Assembly (NCBI GenBank): GCA_026706845.1
Contig: JAPOXY010000036.1
Span: 1-60,132, forward strand
Direction of reading: 5' to 3'
DNA length: 60,132 nt
DNA from: Gemmatimonadota bacterium
Lineage (GTDB): Bacteria > Latescibacterota > UBA2968
The notes beneath the pieces were generated by a model. The model was not told where the DNA came from. It did not search any database and was given only the letters and a program-made list of their open reading frames with translations. This document shows, in pieces, positions 32,580 through 41,465 of this stretch. The translations under genes were made by a program, and so were the position numbers. Position 1 is the first letter of the stretch. Each line of letters begins with the position of its first letter.

Positions 32580-34445
32580 TTACTGGTTATTGACCGCGAT
32601 CAATTCGTCGGTGGATTTTGGCACGGCGTGTTCGAAATAGGCTTCGAGCGTTTTTTGTGCAATAGGTGCGGCAATTCTGCCCCCCGAACCACCGTTTTCA
32701 ACAATCACGGCGATGGCAATGCGCGGGTTTTCTGCCGGTGCATAAGCGACAAACCAGGCGTGGTCCTCACCGTGGGGATTTTGTGCGGTGCCCGTTTTTC
32801 CCGCAACGACAATATTGGGTAAACGGGCAGAAAGCCCGGTGCCGTATGGACTGTTGACCACGTCTTCCATCATGCTTTGCACGGTTTTGATTACCTCTTT
32901 TGAGAGGGGAATTGGCGCGGTTTTGCCCTGTGTCCCTTTGATCACATGCGGAGTGGGTAACTGACCGGTTGCCAGCGCGCTTGTATAGCGCGCCACCTGA
33001 AGGGGCGTTGCCAGAAGTTCCCCTTGCCCAATGGTCAGGTTGAGCATATAGCCACCAGCCCAGAAGCCGTGCCTCTGTTTGTAATAGGCGCGGTTGGGCA
33101 GCAGACCGCGTGCTTCACCATCGCCTTCCGAAGCGATGTCGATATTTGTCAATTCGCCAAATTCGAACATAGCGGCATACCGATGCCAGTTGTCAATGCC
33201 CACTTTGAGGCCGAGTTGATAAAAGAATACATCACACGATTTTACGAGTGCTTGTCGCATGTTGATAGGCCCACAACCTTTTTTGTTGTGACATCTAAAC
33301 CGGCGGTCGCCCAAAACCATGCCTCCTGTGCATGGTCTCAAGCGATATTCATCGGCTTTGATTATGCCCATGTCCAAAGCGGCTATCGATGTGATCATTT
33401 TGAAGACCGAAGCGGGTGGATATTCGCCTTTAAGGCTGCGGTTGAGCAAGGGTTTTGATGGGTCTGTTTGTAAGTGCTGCCAGGCTTTGGGGTCCCGGAT
33501 AGATTGTGGATGAAAACCGGGTTTGCTGACCATGGCAATGATTTCGCCAGATTGTGGGTGCATGGCAATCAGGCTGCCGCGCATGCTATCTGCAAAGGCG
33601 TGCTCAGCGGCATGCTGCACACGCCAGTCGAGCGTGAGCCACAAATCTTCACCGGAAATGGGAGGATCTGTTTTTTCGGGGAAACTGCCCACTTCGCGTC
33701 CTTTTGCATTCACTTCGATGTATTTGACGCCCTTATGGCCTCGCATTCGGTCTTCAAATATGCGCTCAATACCTCGTTTCCCAATCTGATCGTCGTAGCC
33801 ATATCCCCGCGTTTTCAGGTGGGTATATTGAGATGCGTTGATAAGTCCGACATAGCCCAGAATATGGGGTGCTAAGGGAAAGGATTTACTGACGTTGTGC
33901 TGCGTGTGCGAAAATTCGGTGGATATCGTCGCGGGTTTGTCAAAGATGGGATAGCCCCGGCGGGTTTCGATTTGGATTTCTACACCGGGAAAGTCATAGC
34001 GATTTTCTTCGATAATGGAAATGGCTTCAAAATCCACATCGAGCTTGAGATTGACCGGATCGTAAAAATGCCGGTTATGCGATTGCAATTTTTCTGTTAT
34101 AGTTTTGCAGGGCAGATCCACAATTTGCCCGAGGCGTTCGAGAAGCCCACTGCATTTATCTTCTTCAATATTTGCCAAAAAGCGAGGGGGAATGACCGAA
34201 ATGTTATAAGATGGTCTGTTATCGACCAAAATGATACCATTGCGGTCGCGGATTAAGCCGCGATTGGCCTGGATAATGACGGGCTGCATGGTATTCTTTT
34301 CAGATTTGATGCGATACTGTTCCCATTCGACAATCTGTAGTAGATAGAGGCGAATGCCCAATATGCCAAAGAGAAACGCGATTATACCGAAAAGAATGCG
34401 TGCGCGATGTGCTCGAATGCCGTTGTATGTGAAGTCATTCTGCAT
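32580..34445 (-). CDS. mrdA: Penicillin-binding protein 2 (transpeptidase)
   Basis: A 621-residue class B PBP. One N-terminal membrane anchor (about residues 15-37) precedes the dimerisation domain (ANRGLIRDRNGIILVDN) and the transpeptidase domain with SVFKM (active serine), SCD motif in VKSCDVFFYQLG and KTGTAQNP. It cross-links peptidoglycan in the periplasm with RodA. The start overlaps the end of mreD by 11 bases, so the two are coupled. Confidence 0.95.
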   Translation of the reverse strand: MQNDFTYNGIRAHRARILFGIIAFLFGILGIRLYLLQIVEWEQYRIKSEKNTMQPVIIQANRGLIRDRNGIILVDNRPSYNISVIPPRFLANIEEDKCSGLLERLGQIVDLPCKTITEKLQSHNRHFYDPVNLKLDVDFEAISIIEENRYDFPGVEIQIETRRGYPIFDKPATISTEFSHTQHNVSKSFPLAPHILGYVGLINASQYTHLKTRGYGYDDQIGKRGIERIFEDRMRGHKGVKYIEVNAKGREVGSFPEKTDPPISGEDLWLTLDWRVQHAAEHAFADSMRGSLIAMHPQSGEIIAMVSKPGFHPQSIRDPKAWQHLQTDPSKPLLNRSLKGEYPPASVFKMITSIAALDMGIIKADEYRLRPCTGGMVLGDRRFRCHNKKGCGPINMRQALVKSCDVFFYQLGLKVGIDNWHRYAAMFEFGELTNIDIASEGDGEARGLLPNRAYYKQRHGFWAGGYMLNLTIGQGELLATPLQVARYTSALATGQLPTPHVIKGTQGKTAPIPLSKEVIKTVQSMMEDVVNSPYGTGLSARLPNIVVAGKTGTAQNPHGEDHAWFVAYAPAENPRIAIAVIVENGGSGGRIAAPIAQKTLEAYFEHAVPKSTDELIAVNNQ

Positions 34446-34914
34446 GGGGCTGAATATTGAGAAGTGAGAAATGGGTTAGGACAGACGACAATGCCGTGCC
34501 CAACGTAGCTGTATAAAGACTTGTACCCAATCCAATGCTCAAAATTTTGAGCGGTTGCAAAGCAACGAGAAAAAAAATAATATCGTGTAAGAGTGTTGCC
34601 AAAAACAAAATGAGAGCCTGTGCTTGCAGGGCTTCAGCAGCGATGCCTACACGGCTATAACCTGCAAAAAAACCAATCAGGCTGTTGCCGAGGGCATTGA
34701 CGCCCAAACGCGTGCCGGGGTCGTATATGTCGATGAGCAATCCCGATATAAAACCCAGTAATGTCGCTTCAATTTGCCCTCGGGTAAAGGCAATAAAAAT
34801 CAGTATGATGATGACGATGTCCGGCGCAACGCCGTAAATGGCGAGGCTTTCGATCCAGGATGCCTGGAGAAGCAGTGCCAGAAGAATGAGCAAAATATTG
34901 CGGGCGATAATCAT
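34435..34914 (-). CDS. mreD: Rod shape-determining protein MreD
   Basis: A 159-residue membrane protein with about five hydrophobic segments (NILLILLALLLQ, IVIIILIFIAF, ATLLGFISGLLIDIYDPG, LILFLATLLHDIIFFLV). The stretch GLLIDIYDPGTRLGVNALGNSLIGFFAGY is typical for MreD. The ribosome site is odd: GTGGAGG lies about 27 bases before the ATG with a CTGACTGCCGACTGCC duplication between. mreB and mreC are not next to it; upstream is the lytic transglycosylase gene. Confidence 0.87.
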   Translation of the reverse strand: MIIARNILLILLALLLQASWIESLAIYGVAPDIVIIILIFIAFTRGQIEATLLGFISGLLIDIYDPGTRLGVNALGNSLIGFFAGYSRVGIAAEALQAQALILFLATLLHDIIFFLVALQPLKILSIGLGTSLYTATLGTALSSVLTHFSLLNIQPHAE

Positions 34915-34952
34915 TGATAAGGCAGTCGGCAGTCAGCTTTCCTCCACCTCTT

Positions 34953-36797
34953 TTAATCCGCAATTTCTCTGACGCGAATGCGGGTGCCGGGCCGCAAGCG
35001 CGATGGACTTCGAATGTCATTCCAGGATTGTAGAGCTGCAACACTGGTATCAAAGGCGCGCGCTATGCTCCACAAGGTATCGCCCGTGCGCACTGTATAA
35101 AAGATAGTAGATTCCGATGTTCCATCTTTGGGTACCCATAATGTGAGGCGATCGCCCGGATGAATGGGATGATTGGTATTCAGATTGTTCCATGCGCGCA
35201 GGTGCGAGACCGTGATGCCTTTTCGTTTGGCAATGCCCCACAGGGTATCACCTGTACGCACCGTGACATTGATCTGGCGATAGTGTTTAGGGTCGGGGTT
35301 GTGGCTAATATTTTTTGTTTGTAGTGCTGGGCGCGCCTGTGTTGCGGCAGATAGGCGTTTGGCGTGGGGATACATAGGAATGCTGAGTTTTTGACCGATT
35401 TGCAGGCGGCGAGGATTGGTGATGCCATTGGCTGCCTGCAGGTCGGCTGACGACACCCCCACGCGGGATGCGATCCCCGATAAGGTATCGCCGCGTTTGA
35501 CCACATAGTCGATGAGTTGAATTTTTTTGTGTTCTGGTATTTGCGCGTAATTGGCTCTAAATTTCGCGCCTGTTCCTTTTGGAACGCGCAAAGTATAGGC
35601 GTTTCGCCGCATGGCAGGCGGTGTATATGGACGACGCAGTTCGGGGTTGAGGTGGCGCAGATAGGTGTAGGTAGTACCCGCACATTCCGCTGCCAAACGC
35701 AGGTTCACAGGTTCTGTTAAAACGACTTTGTCATAAGACAGGGGAGGTTGATAGACAACGTCTTTAAAGCCAAAAAAAGCGGGATCTTTGGCAATGACGA
35801 CAGCTGCCATAAACTTGGGTACGTGATTGCGGGTTTCTCTGGGCAGTACGTCGATTTCCCAAAAGTCGCGGGTTCTGGATCTTGCAATGGCGCGATCCAT
35901 CCGGCCCTGTCCGCAGTTGTAGGCCGCGACAACCAGATGCCAATTTTTAAAGTGCTCGTATAGATGATTGAGATGTCGCGCAGCAGCATGTGTGGATTTT
36001 TCGGGGTTCATGCGATCATCGATATAGGTGTTGCGCCGCAGGCCATAGAGCAAGCCAGTGCGATACATAAATTGCCACATGCCCAGGGCGTATGCACGCG
36101 AGAGCGCGCGGGGATTAAATCCACTTTCGATCATGGCTTTGTAAGCGAGGTCCGAAGGCAGACCCTGTTCGCGGAAAATTGTCTGGATCATAGGCAAATA
36201 GGCAGTGGAGCGAGACAGACTTCTTTCAAAGAAGTCGCGCTTTTCCGTGAGGAAATATTGGATATAAGCCATGACTTCGGGTCTGAGGTCAATGGGTACA
36301 TCGGCTTGCCCTGCCAGTACTCTTATTTTTAGTTCTCGATAGTGCGGATGATGCAACAAGTCGGCAACTACAGATTCGGGAAGGGCATTGAGCAGGGTTG
36401 CCAGTGGTGCATGCGGTGGTATGGGCGCACGGGACGAAATCGCGTGATAGCGTTCGAGTGTGAAACGCATCAACGCGGCCCATTTTTTTGCTGTTTCCGG
36501 TTCGGCAACAAAACGCTCGCGCAACATGTGCGCTGCCGTATCGAGCAAAGCTCTTACGCGAAGAGAATGGGTTTCGACTGCGGCTTTTTGAAGCAGGTCA
36601 TAGAGACGGTCGCCCGTGGGTTCTATCTCTTCTATAGCTATAGAAGGCTTTATTGGTATAATTGGTTCTGCAACTTCTGCTGGTTCTGTAACTTCTGGTA
36701 CAGTTAAGGGGGCAGGTGCGGGTGCAAGGGGAGTGCGTGCGGTGGTTGCACAACCGCCAAAAATTAGAACTGCAATGAGACAAAGGTTATACCGCAT
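34953..36797 (-). CDS. LysM-containing lytic transglycosylase lipoprotein (MltD-like)
   Basis: A 614-residue lipoprotein. Signal MRYNLCLIAVLIFGGC gives lipidated Cys16, then a Pro/Val/Glu-rich linker, an SLT domain with catalytic Glu in KAMIESGFNPRALSRAYALGMWQFM and AAYNCGQGRMDRAI, and three LysM repeats (VVKRGDTLSGIASRVGV, VRTGDTLWGIAKRKGI, VRTGDTLWSIARAFDT). It cuts glycan strands in the periplasm. ATG 36797 is preferred because it gives a clean lipoprotein signal; an ATG at 36851 would add 18 residues and overlap the SPOR gene. Confidence 0.9.
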   Translation of the reverse strand: MRYNLCLIAVLIFGGCATTARTPLAPAPAPLTVPEVTEPAEVAEPIIPIKPSIAIEEIEPTGDRLYDLLQKAAVETHSLRVRALLDTAAHMLRERFVAEPETAKKWAALMRFTLERYHAISSRAPIPPHAPLATLLNALPESVVADLLHHPHYRELKIRVLAGQADVPIDLRPEVMAYIQYFLTEKRDFFERSLSRSTAYLPMIQTIFREQGLPSDLAYKAMIESGFNPRALSRAYALGMWQFMYRTGLLYGLRRNTYIDDRMNPEKSTHAAARHLNHLYEHFKNWHLVVAAYNCGQGRMDRAIARSRTRDFWEIDVLPRETRNHVPKFMAAVVIAKDPAFFGFKDVVYQPPLSYDKVVLTEPVNLRLAAECAGTTYTYLRHLNPELRRPYTPPAMRRNAYTLRVPKGTGAKFRANYAQIPEHKKIQLIDYVVKRGDTLSGIASRVGVSSADLQAANGITNPRRLQIGQKLSIPMYPHAKRLSAATQARPALQTKNISHNPDPKHYRQINVTVRTGDTLWGIAKRKGITVSHLRAWNNLNTNHPIHPGDRLTLWVPKDGTSESTIFYTVRTGDTLWSIARAFDTSVAALQSWNDIRSPSRLRPGTRIRVREIAD

Positions 36798-36810
36798 GGC
36801 CGTCTTCGCG

Positions 36811-37536
36811 TTATTGAGAAGATTTTGCCTGTACAATGAATGCCGTTTCATAGCCTTTCTTTGTTACCTCCCTGAGTAGTATCTCTGCATCGTCGCGCGT
36901 CTGAAAATTGCCGACGCGCACCTTAAAATAAGGAGATTCAAAATCTATAAAAACATCGTCGCGCGCCAGTTGAACACGCGCTTGCATTTGTGCATCTTCC
37001 GCTGAGCCTCGCGTCGATGAAGAAAAAATTTGAACTCGAAACCCCGATGTGGCTTGAGGTTGCATATTGGCAATTTGTGTGCGAACCACATAAGCATCGG
37101 GAAAGCCCAATGCTCTGATGGTGTCGCGCAGTGTTTCTGCTGATTCGGGTGTGTGGCTGTTGCCCGCTCGAATTTTGTAGAGTTGGATGTCTTCGTCGAA
37201 ATGAATATATGTCAGAACCTGAGCATCACGCTGAATTTGTTCGCGCAAGGCTTCTGCCCGGCTGTGATCGCGAAGGGCTGCAACTTGAACGCGGAAGCCC
37301 CCAATTTGTGATACTTCCGCAGGGGGCATTGCTTCAGCGCGTACAGGTGTTTGCAATACCGTGTCGTCGTCCATGAGGGTCTGTGGATCAAATTCTTCTC
37401 GCGCCGCCGATGAATCAGTTGGCGATGAATCAGCCATCGGTGAATCAACCGGAGGGACGAGTTGGGTCTGCGGTGCGACACAGCCGATCAGGAATACGAC
37501 AAATAAGACAAATAACAAGATTTTTTTTCTTATCAT
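36811..37536 (-). CDS. Lipoprotein with two SPOR domains
   Basis: A 241-residue lipoprotein: signal peptide with lipobox FLIGC (Cys19), a Ser/Asp-rich linker, then two SPOR repeats, GFRVQVAALRDHSRAEALREQ (about 85-155) and GFRVQIFSSSTRGSAEDAQ (about 165-237). SPOR domains bind glycan denuded of stem peptides at division or remodelling sites. First gene of the elongation operon, followed within 13 bases by the transglycosylase, which can generate or process such strands. Confidence 0.88.
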   Translation of the reverse strand: MIRKKILLFVLFVVFLIGCVAPQTQLVPPVDSPMADSSPTDSSAAREEFDPQTLMDDDTVLQTPVRAEAMPPAEVSQIGGFRVQVAALRDHSRAEALREQIQRDAQVLTYIHFDEDIQLYKIRAGNSHTPESAETLRDTIRALGFPDAYVVRTQIANMQPQATSGFRVQIFSSSTRGSAEDAQMQARVQLARDDVFIDFESPYFKVRVGNFQTRDDAEILLREVTKKGYETAFIVQAKSSQ

Positions 37537-37637
37537 TTTGCCTCCACGAGCCGTTGTCAGTTTCTTTTTTAACCTTCACCCGTGCCCATCTACCTCTGCT
37601 CATTGTTCAGACAGGATTCTACATGTTTGACCCTCAG

Positions 37638-37666
37638 ACTTTAAGAATGCATGCAAAATTTGTCAA
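37638..37666 (-). promoter_or_regulatory. Promoter of the elongation operon
   Basis: On the minus strand a perfect TTGACA (37666-37661), 17-base spacer and TAAAGT (37643-37638), about 100 bases upstream of the SPOR lipoprotein gene. The remainder of the 235-base gap is AT-rich without a gene. Confidence 0.65.
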
Positions 37667-37771
37667 TAACTTATATTGCGTATTTTATCGAAAAATGCTC
37701 TATTTTGCCCAATATCTTGTATATCTTGTAAAAAAACATAAAGTCGCTTAATTGTGGAATAAACGTCGAGT

Positions 37772-38809
37772 TTACCATCTAAACCACTGCTCAAATATTT
37801 CTGAGTAATTGCCTTTTGCTACGCCTTTTTCCGTTATGATCGCCGTGACGAGGCGGTTAGGGGTCACGTCAAAGGCGGGGTTGTACACATGGATGCCTCT
37901 GGGCGCGGTTTGTCGGCCCATGCCGTGCGTGATTTCTTCTCTTTCGCGTTCTTCAATGGGAATTTGTGCGCCAGTATCGCGTTTCATGTCAATGGTAGAT
38001 AAGGGCGCAGCCACGTAAAAAGGCACCTGATGCGCTTTGGCTAAAATTGCCAGTCCATAGGTGCCGATTTTGTTGGCTACGTCTCCGTTTCTGGCAATGC
38101 GGTCCGCGCCGACAACGATGCTGTCGATGTTTTTTTCGCGGAGCACCGCAGCAGCCATGCTATCGCATATCACGGTGACATCTACGCCGCTTTGATTCAG
38201 TTCCCAGGCAGTGAGGCGCGACCCCTGCAAGAGTGGACGGGTTTCGTCGGCATAGACCGCGACTTGTTTGCCCGCTTCAACAGCGGCGTAAACCACTGCG
38301 AGAGCCGTGCCGTAGTCAGCCGTGGCCAGGCCGCCTGCATTGCAGTGGGTCAGTACAGTCGCCTGTGAGGATAGCAATTCGGCACCATTGCGACCAATCT
38401 GGCGACATATCCTTTTGTCGTCTTCAAAAATTTCATGGGCTTCGTTAAGCAGGCGATCGCGTTTTTCTGCGGGTGAATGGTTATCTGCTTTGGCGAGGAC
38501 CTTTTCCTGGCGGTCCAGTGCCCAAAAGAGGTTGACGGCTGTGGGGCGCGTTTGCGCCAGTTTTTGAATGCTTTCTGCGACATACTGATCAAAGTCGGCG
38601 TTCCGCGCTATGGCTTCTTGCGCTGCAATCACGACGCCATAAGCAGCCGCGACACCAATGGCTGGAGCGCCGCGCACCCTCAAGCTGACGATGGCTTCTG
38701 CCACTGTGTTGACATCGCGGCAAGTGATGAATTTGTACTCTTCTGGCAATAAGGTCTGGTCGATGAGACGCAGGGCATCATTTTCCCAGGTGATGGTCGG
38801 AACGGGCAT
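37772..38809 (-). CDS. mtnA: S-methyl-5-thioribose-1-phosphate isomerase
   Basis: A 345-residue isomerase of the methionine salvage pathway, converting methylthioribose-1-phosphate to the ribulose form. Clear marks: VRGAPAIGVAAAYG, LTHCNAGGLATADYGTALAVVYAA with the catalytic cysteine, VVGADRIARNGDVANKIGTYGLA with the catalytic aspartate, and VAAPLSTID. Length is standard. A GGAG site precedes the ATG by about 8 bases. It follows rsfS by 16 bases. No other salvage gene is in the window. The eIF2B-like fold is shared with ribose-1,5-bisphosphate isomerase, but motifs favour MtnA. Confidence 0.92.
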   Translation of the reverse strand: MPVPTITWENDALRLIDQTLLPEEYKFITCRDVNTVAEAIVSLRVRGAPAIGVAAAYGVVIAAQEAIARNADFDQYVAESIQKLAQTRPTAVNLFWALDRQEKVLAKADNHSPAEKRDRLLNEAHEIFEDDKRICRQIGRNGAELLSSQATVLTHCNAGGLATADYGTALAVVYAAVEAGKQVAVYADETRPLLQGSRLTAWELNQSGVDVTVICDSMAAAVLREKNIDSIVVGADRIARNGDVANKIGTYGLAILAKAHQVPFYVAAPLSTIDMKRDTGAQIPIEEREREEITHGMGRQTAPRGIHVYNPAFDVTPNRLVTAIITEKGVAKGNYSEIFEQWFRW

Positions 38810-38825
38810 TGGCCATCTCCAGTTG

Positions 38826-39209
38826 TCACGGGTCGCGGATTAAGTTGTTTGTCAATACATCGTCCTCAATACGCTCTATCGGCGCATCGCGCCACAGGCG
38901 TTCCAGTCCGTAAAATTGGCGCGATTCTTTTTGAAAAATATGTACGACGATGTCGAAGAAGTCGATCAGTACCCATTTCCGCACATCATATCCTTCGACC
39001 TGATAGGGGTGCTGCCCTTCTGCTTTGAGACCCTCGATTACCGCATCGGCCAGAGCGCGAACATGCACATCGGAGGTTCCCGTACAGATGATAAAGTAAT
39101 CGACAAAGTCGGCTGTTTGACGCAGATCAATGGCAATGAGGTCTTCGGCTTTGCGCGATAGCAACTGTTCAATACAAGTACTGCGAACGTTTTCGGTGGT
39201 ATCTGACAA
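38826..39209 (-). CDS. rsfS: Ribosome silencing factor RsfS (Iojap/DUF143)
   Basis: A 127-residue protein that binds ribosomal protein L14 and blocks subunit joining in starved cells. Family marks: KAEDLIAIDLRQTADFVDYFIICTGTSDVHVRALADAV and WVLIDFFDIVVHIFQKESRQFYGLERLW. A TTG start at 39209 is chosen: GAGGG lies 8 bases upstream and the length then fits the family. An ATG at 39263 would lie inside the preceding gene and add 18 atypical residues. In other bacteria too, rsfS often follows a LytR_C-domain gene. Confidence 0.92.
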   Translation of the reverse strand: MSDTTENVRSTCIEQLLSRKAEDLIAIDLRQTADFVDYFIICTGTSDVHVRALADAVIEGLKAEGQHPYQVEGYDVRKWVLIDFFDIVVHIFQKESRQFYGLERLWRDAPIERIEDDVLTNNLIRDP

Positions 39210-39225
39210 AGTGAATTCCCTCTTC

Positions 39226-39639
39226 TTATTTAAATATTTCCAACCCGCGATAATCGCGCCCAATGATGACGGTTACTTCCTCGATGCGAAAGGGGTCGGG
39301 TGTTTTTTGCTGGATCACATTGGGCGTGCCGAGTACATCGGCGACTTGTTTGGCATATTCTATTTTTCCCATGCGGTCTATGACAATGGTCTCGGGAAAA
39401 TTGAAATTTTCAGCATTGCCCAAGGTCATGACATCTATGCCAAAATCGCGCAGTTTTTGCCCGACCTCGGTTGCAATACCGCCTGTGCCACAGCCGTTGA
39501 GAATTTCAACGCGAATATTGTGAGAGACTCGGGGGGCATCGGGCACGACATCGGGTGCCGTTTGCGGTTCCCAAAAGGCTTTTGTCGCAAAGACCAGACC
39601 GGCGATGAGCAGGCCGCCGAGAACCCATAACCATTTCAT
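39226..39639 (-). CDS. LytR_C-domain membrane protein
   Basis: A 137-residue protein with an N-terminal membrane anchor (MKWLWVLGGLLIAGLVFA) and one LytR_C domain: IRVEILNGCGTGGIATEVGQKLRDFGIDVMTLGNAENF and VTVIIGRDYRGL. In Gram-negatives this domain occurs without the LCP catalytic part, just before rsfS, as here. Function unknown, possibly envelope-associated. ATG 39639 is used; a TTG three codons upstream is possible. It ends 16 bases before rsfS. Confidence 0.85.
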   Translation of the reverse strand: MKWLWVLGGLLIAGLVFATKAFWEPQTAPDVVPDAPRVSHNIRVEILNGCGTGGIATEVGQKLRDFGIDVMTLGNAENFNFPETIVIDRMGKIEYAKQVADVLGTPNVIQQKTPDPFRIEEVTVIIGRDYRGLEIFK

Positions 39640-39668
39640 GTAGGCCAATATAACAATAAAAAAAACAA

Positions 39669-39714
39669 TATAAAGAGAAAAAAAAGAGGCGCCGACCTTA
39701 TGCGGTGGCGCCCC
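39669..39714 (-). terminator. Rho-independent terminator after the secreted-protein gene
   Basis: On the minus strand GGCGCCACC, loop GCATAA, GGTCGGCGCC with one bulge, followed by eight T. It ends transcription from the gene at 39735. Confidence 0.8.
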
Positions 39715-39734
39715 TATCTGTTCAGGTCAGTCCT

Positions 39735-40202
39735 TTAATAACGCCTGTACCTGTCGTTGTAATAATAGGGATAGCCATAGCCATTGAAGGTGCTGAATCC
39801 AAATTCGATCCGAATATTGGGTTTGGGCTGGTACAAAAGACTGACGTTGGGAACGACGACTTGAACACCGCCCGATGAGGTTGAACCGTAACGCGTATTA
39901 CCCGACATTTGATTGACCAGGCCAACTTGCGCTCTGACGATGAGCGGTTTGGATATTTGATAGGTGATGTCGTTGAGATAATACTGGTTCAGGCCTCCGC
40001 CGTATCCCGAACTGTAGCTGATTCCAATGGTGTGGTTAAATTTGAGCTTTTTCAGGTCGAACAAACCGCTGGTGGTTTTTAACCCGTTCACGAGGTTCTC
40101 ACCTGCGAGCGGGATTTTGTTTTGTGGCTGAATGCCAATTTCTGCCCGTGCCTGCGTCGCAATCAAGGCTATAACAGCAAGTGTACAAATCCATTTGTAC
40201 AT
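39735..40202 (-). CDS. Secreted protein of unknown function, beta-rich
   Basis: A 155-residue exported protein with signal peptide (cleavage probably after ATQARA). The mature part has alternating beta strands (FNHTIGISYSSGYGGGLNQYYLNDITYQI, LIVRAQVGLV, VVPNVSLLYQPKPNIRIEFGFS) and a Tyr/Gly/Arg-rich end (YGYPYYYNDRYRRY). This resembles part of a small outer-membrane barrel, but no family was recognised. It has a strong promoter, an AAAGGGGG ribosome site and its own terminator, so it is a single-gene, probably well expressed unit. Confidence 0.72.
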   Translation of the reverse strand: MYKWICTLAVIALIATQARAEIGIQPQNKIPLAGENLVNGLKTTSGLFDLKKLKFNHTIGISYSSGYGGGLNQYYLNDITYQISKPLIVRAQVGLVNQMSGNTRYGSTSSGGVQVVVPNVSLLYQPKPNIRIEFGFSTFNGYGYPYYYNDRYRRY

Positions 40203-40229
40203 GTGTAAAACCCCCTTTCCGTTATGAAC

Positions 40230-40258
40230 AGGATACAGAAACTGAGATGAGATGTCAA
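40230..40258 (-). promoter_or_regulatory. Strong promoter of the secreted-protein gene
   Basis: Minus strand: perfect TTGACA (40258-40253), 17-base spacer, TATCCT (40235-40230), about 28 bases upstream of the ATG at 40202. Confidence 0.65.
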
Positions 40259-40330
40259 GTGTTCTGTTTTCTTAGACACCTGAGTATATCTTTATGTTCC
40301 ATAGTGGTTAATGTATGTCGTTCGCTGTTA

Positions 40331-41452
40331 TTACGCCTTGTCCATCAACTTAGCAAATTCGTCGAAGAGATAATCGGCATCGTGTGGGCCGGCAGAGGCT
40401 TCGGGGTGGTATTGGACGGAGAAGGCGGGTAGTTCGCGGTGGCGCAGACCTTCGAGGGTGTTGTCGTTGAGGTTGATGTGGGTGAGTGCTACGACTTCCC
40501 GGTCGAGGGTGGTGAGATCGACGCAGAAACCGTGATTTTGTGCGGTGATTTCGACTTTGCCCGTGCTGGCGTGCTGTACGGGCTGGTTGGCACCCCGGTG
40601 GCCAAATTTGAGTTTGTATGTTTTTCCACCCAGTGCCAGGCCGAGAAGCTGATGGCCCAGACATATTCCAAAGGTGGGGCGTTCTCGGATCAATTTGCGG
40701 ATGTTTTCGACTGCATACGTCACGGGTTCTGGATCGCCCGGGCCGTTGGATAAAAATATGCCGTCGGGATCGATTTCGAGGAGTTGCTCTGCAGGTGTAT
40801 CGGCGGGAAAAACAGTTACATCGCAGCCGCGGTCAACGAGGTAGCGCAAGATGTTGTGTTTGATGCCAAAGTCGTAAGCCGCCACGCGGTATTTGGCTTT
40901 TTGCTTAAGATGTCTGGTCTGGCCGGTTTTGAGATCGCAAAGGCCCTCGGCCCAGTGGTAGGGTTCTGTGCAGGTGACGTTTTGTACGAGGTCGCGCCCG
41001 ACCAGGCCGGGGAAGTCTCGCGCTTTTTGGACGAGGCTGTCGGAATTGAGATCGATGGTTGACAGCACGCCTTTCATTGCGCCTTGACGGCGGATATGCC
41101 GCACGAGGGCGCGGGTGTCAATGCCCTCGATGCCGGGTATGTTGTGTTCTTTTAGAAAGTCGCCGAGGGCAATGGTCGATCGCCAATTGCTGGGGTATGG
41201 ACAGTATTCTTTGACTATAAAGCCAGAGACCTGGGGTTTTTGCGATTCAAAGTCGGATGGGTTGATGCCGTAGTTGCCAATGAGTGGATAGGTCATGGTT
41301 ACGATCTGGCTATTATAAGACGGGTCTGTGAGGATTTCCTGATATCCCGTCATGCTGGTGTTGAAGACGACTTCTCCTTCGCATTCGGCTTCTGCGCCAA
41401 AGGATTTGCCTTTGAAAATGGTGCCGTCTTCCAATGCGAGAATCGCTTCCAT
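40331..41452 (-). CDS. carA: Carbamoyl-phosphate synthase small subunit
   Basis: A 373-residue glutaminase subunit. The N-terminal CarA domain ([35 protein letters not shown] in pieces) is followed by the class I amidotransferase domain with the nucleophile in [15 protein letters not shown] and the histidine in [12 protein letters not shown]. It supplies ammonia for carbamoyl phosphate in pyrimidine and arginine synthesis. It follows pyrC by 13 bases. carB is not in the window. Confidence 0.95.
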   Translation of the reverse strand: MEAILALEDGTIFKGKSFGAEAECEGEVVFNTSMTGYQEILTDPSYNSQIVTMTYPLIGNYGINPSDFESQKPQVSGFIVKEYCPYPSNWRSTIALGDFLKEHNIPGIEGIDTRALVRHIRRQGAMKGVLSTIDLNSDSLVQKARDFPGLVGRDLVQNVTCTEPYHWAEGLCDLKTGQTRHLKQKAKYRVAAYDFGIKHNILRYLVDRGCDVTVFPADTPAEQLLEIDPDGIFLSNGPGDPEPVTYAVENIRKLIRERPTFGICLGHQLLGLALGGKTYKLKFGHRGANQPVQHASTGKVEITAQNHGFCVDLTTLDREVVALTHINLNDNTLEGLRHRELPAFSVQYHPEASAGPHDADYLFDEFAKLMDKA

Positions 41453-41465
41453 GAATGTTTTCCCT

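Noticed and set aside
37383-37751. 122-codon ORF over the SPOR gene start and promoter
   Set aside because: Antisense over coding sequence and promoter; no motif or ribosome site.
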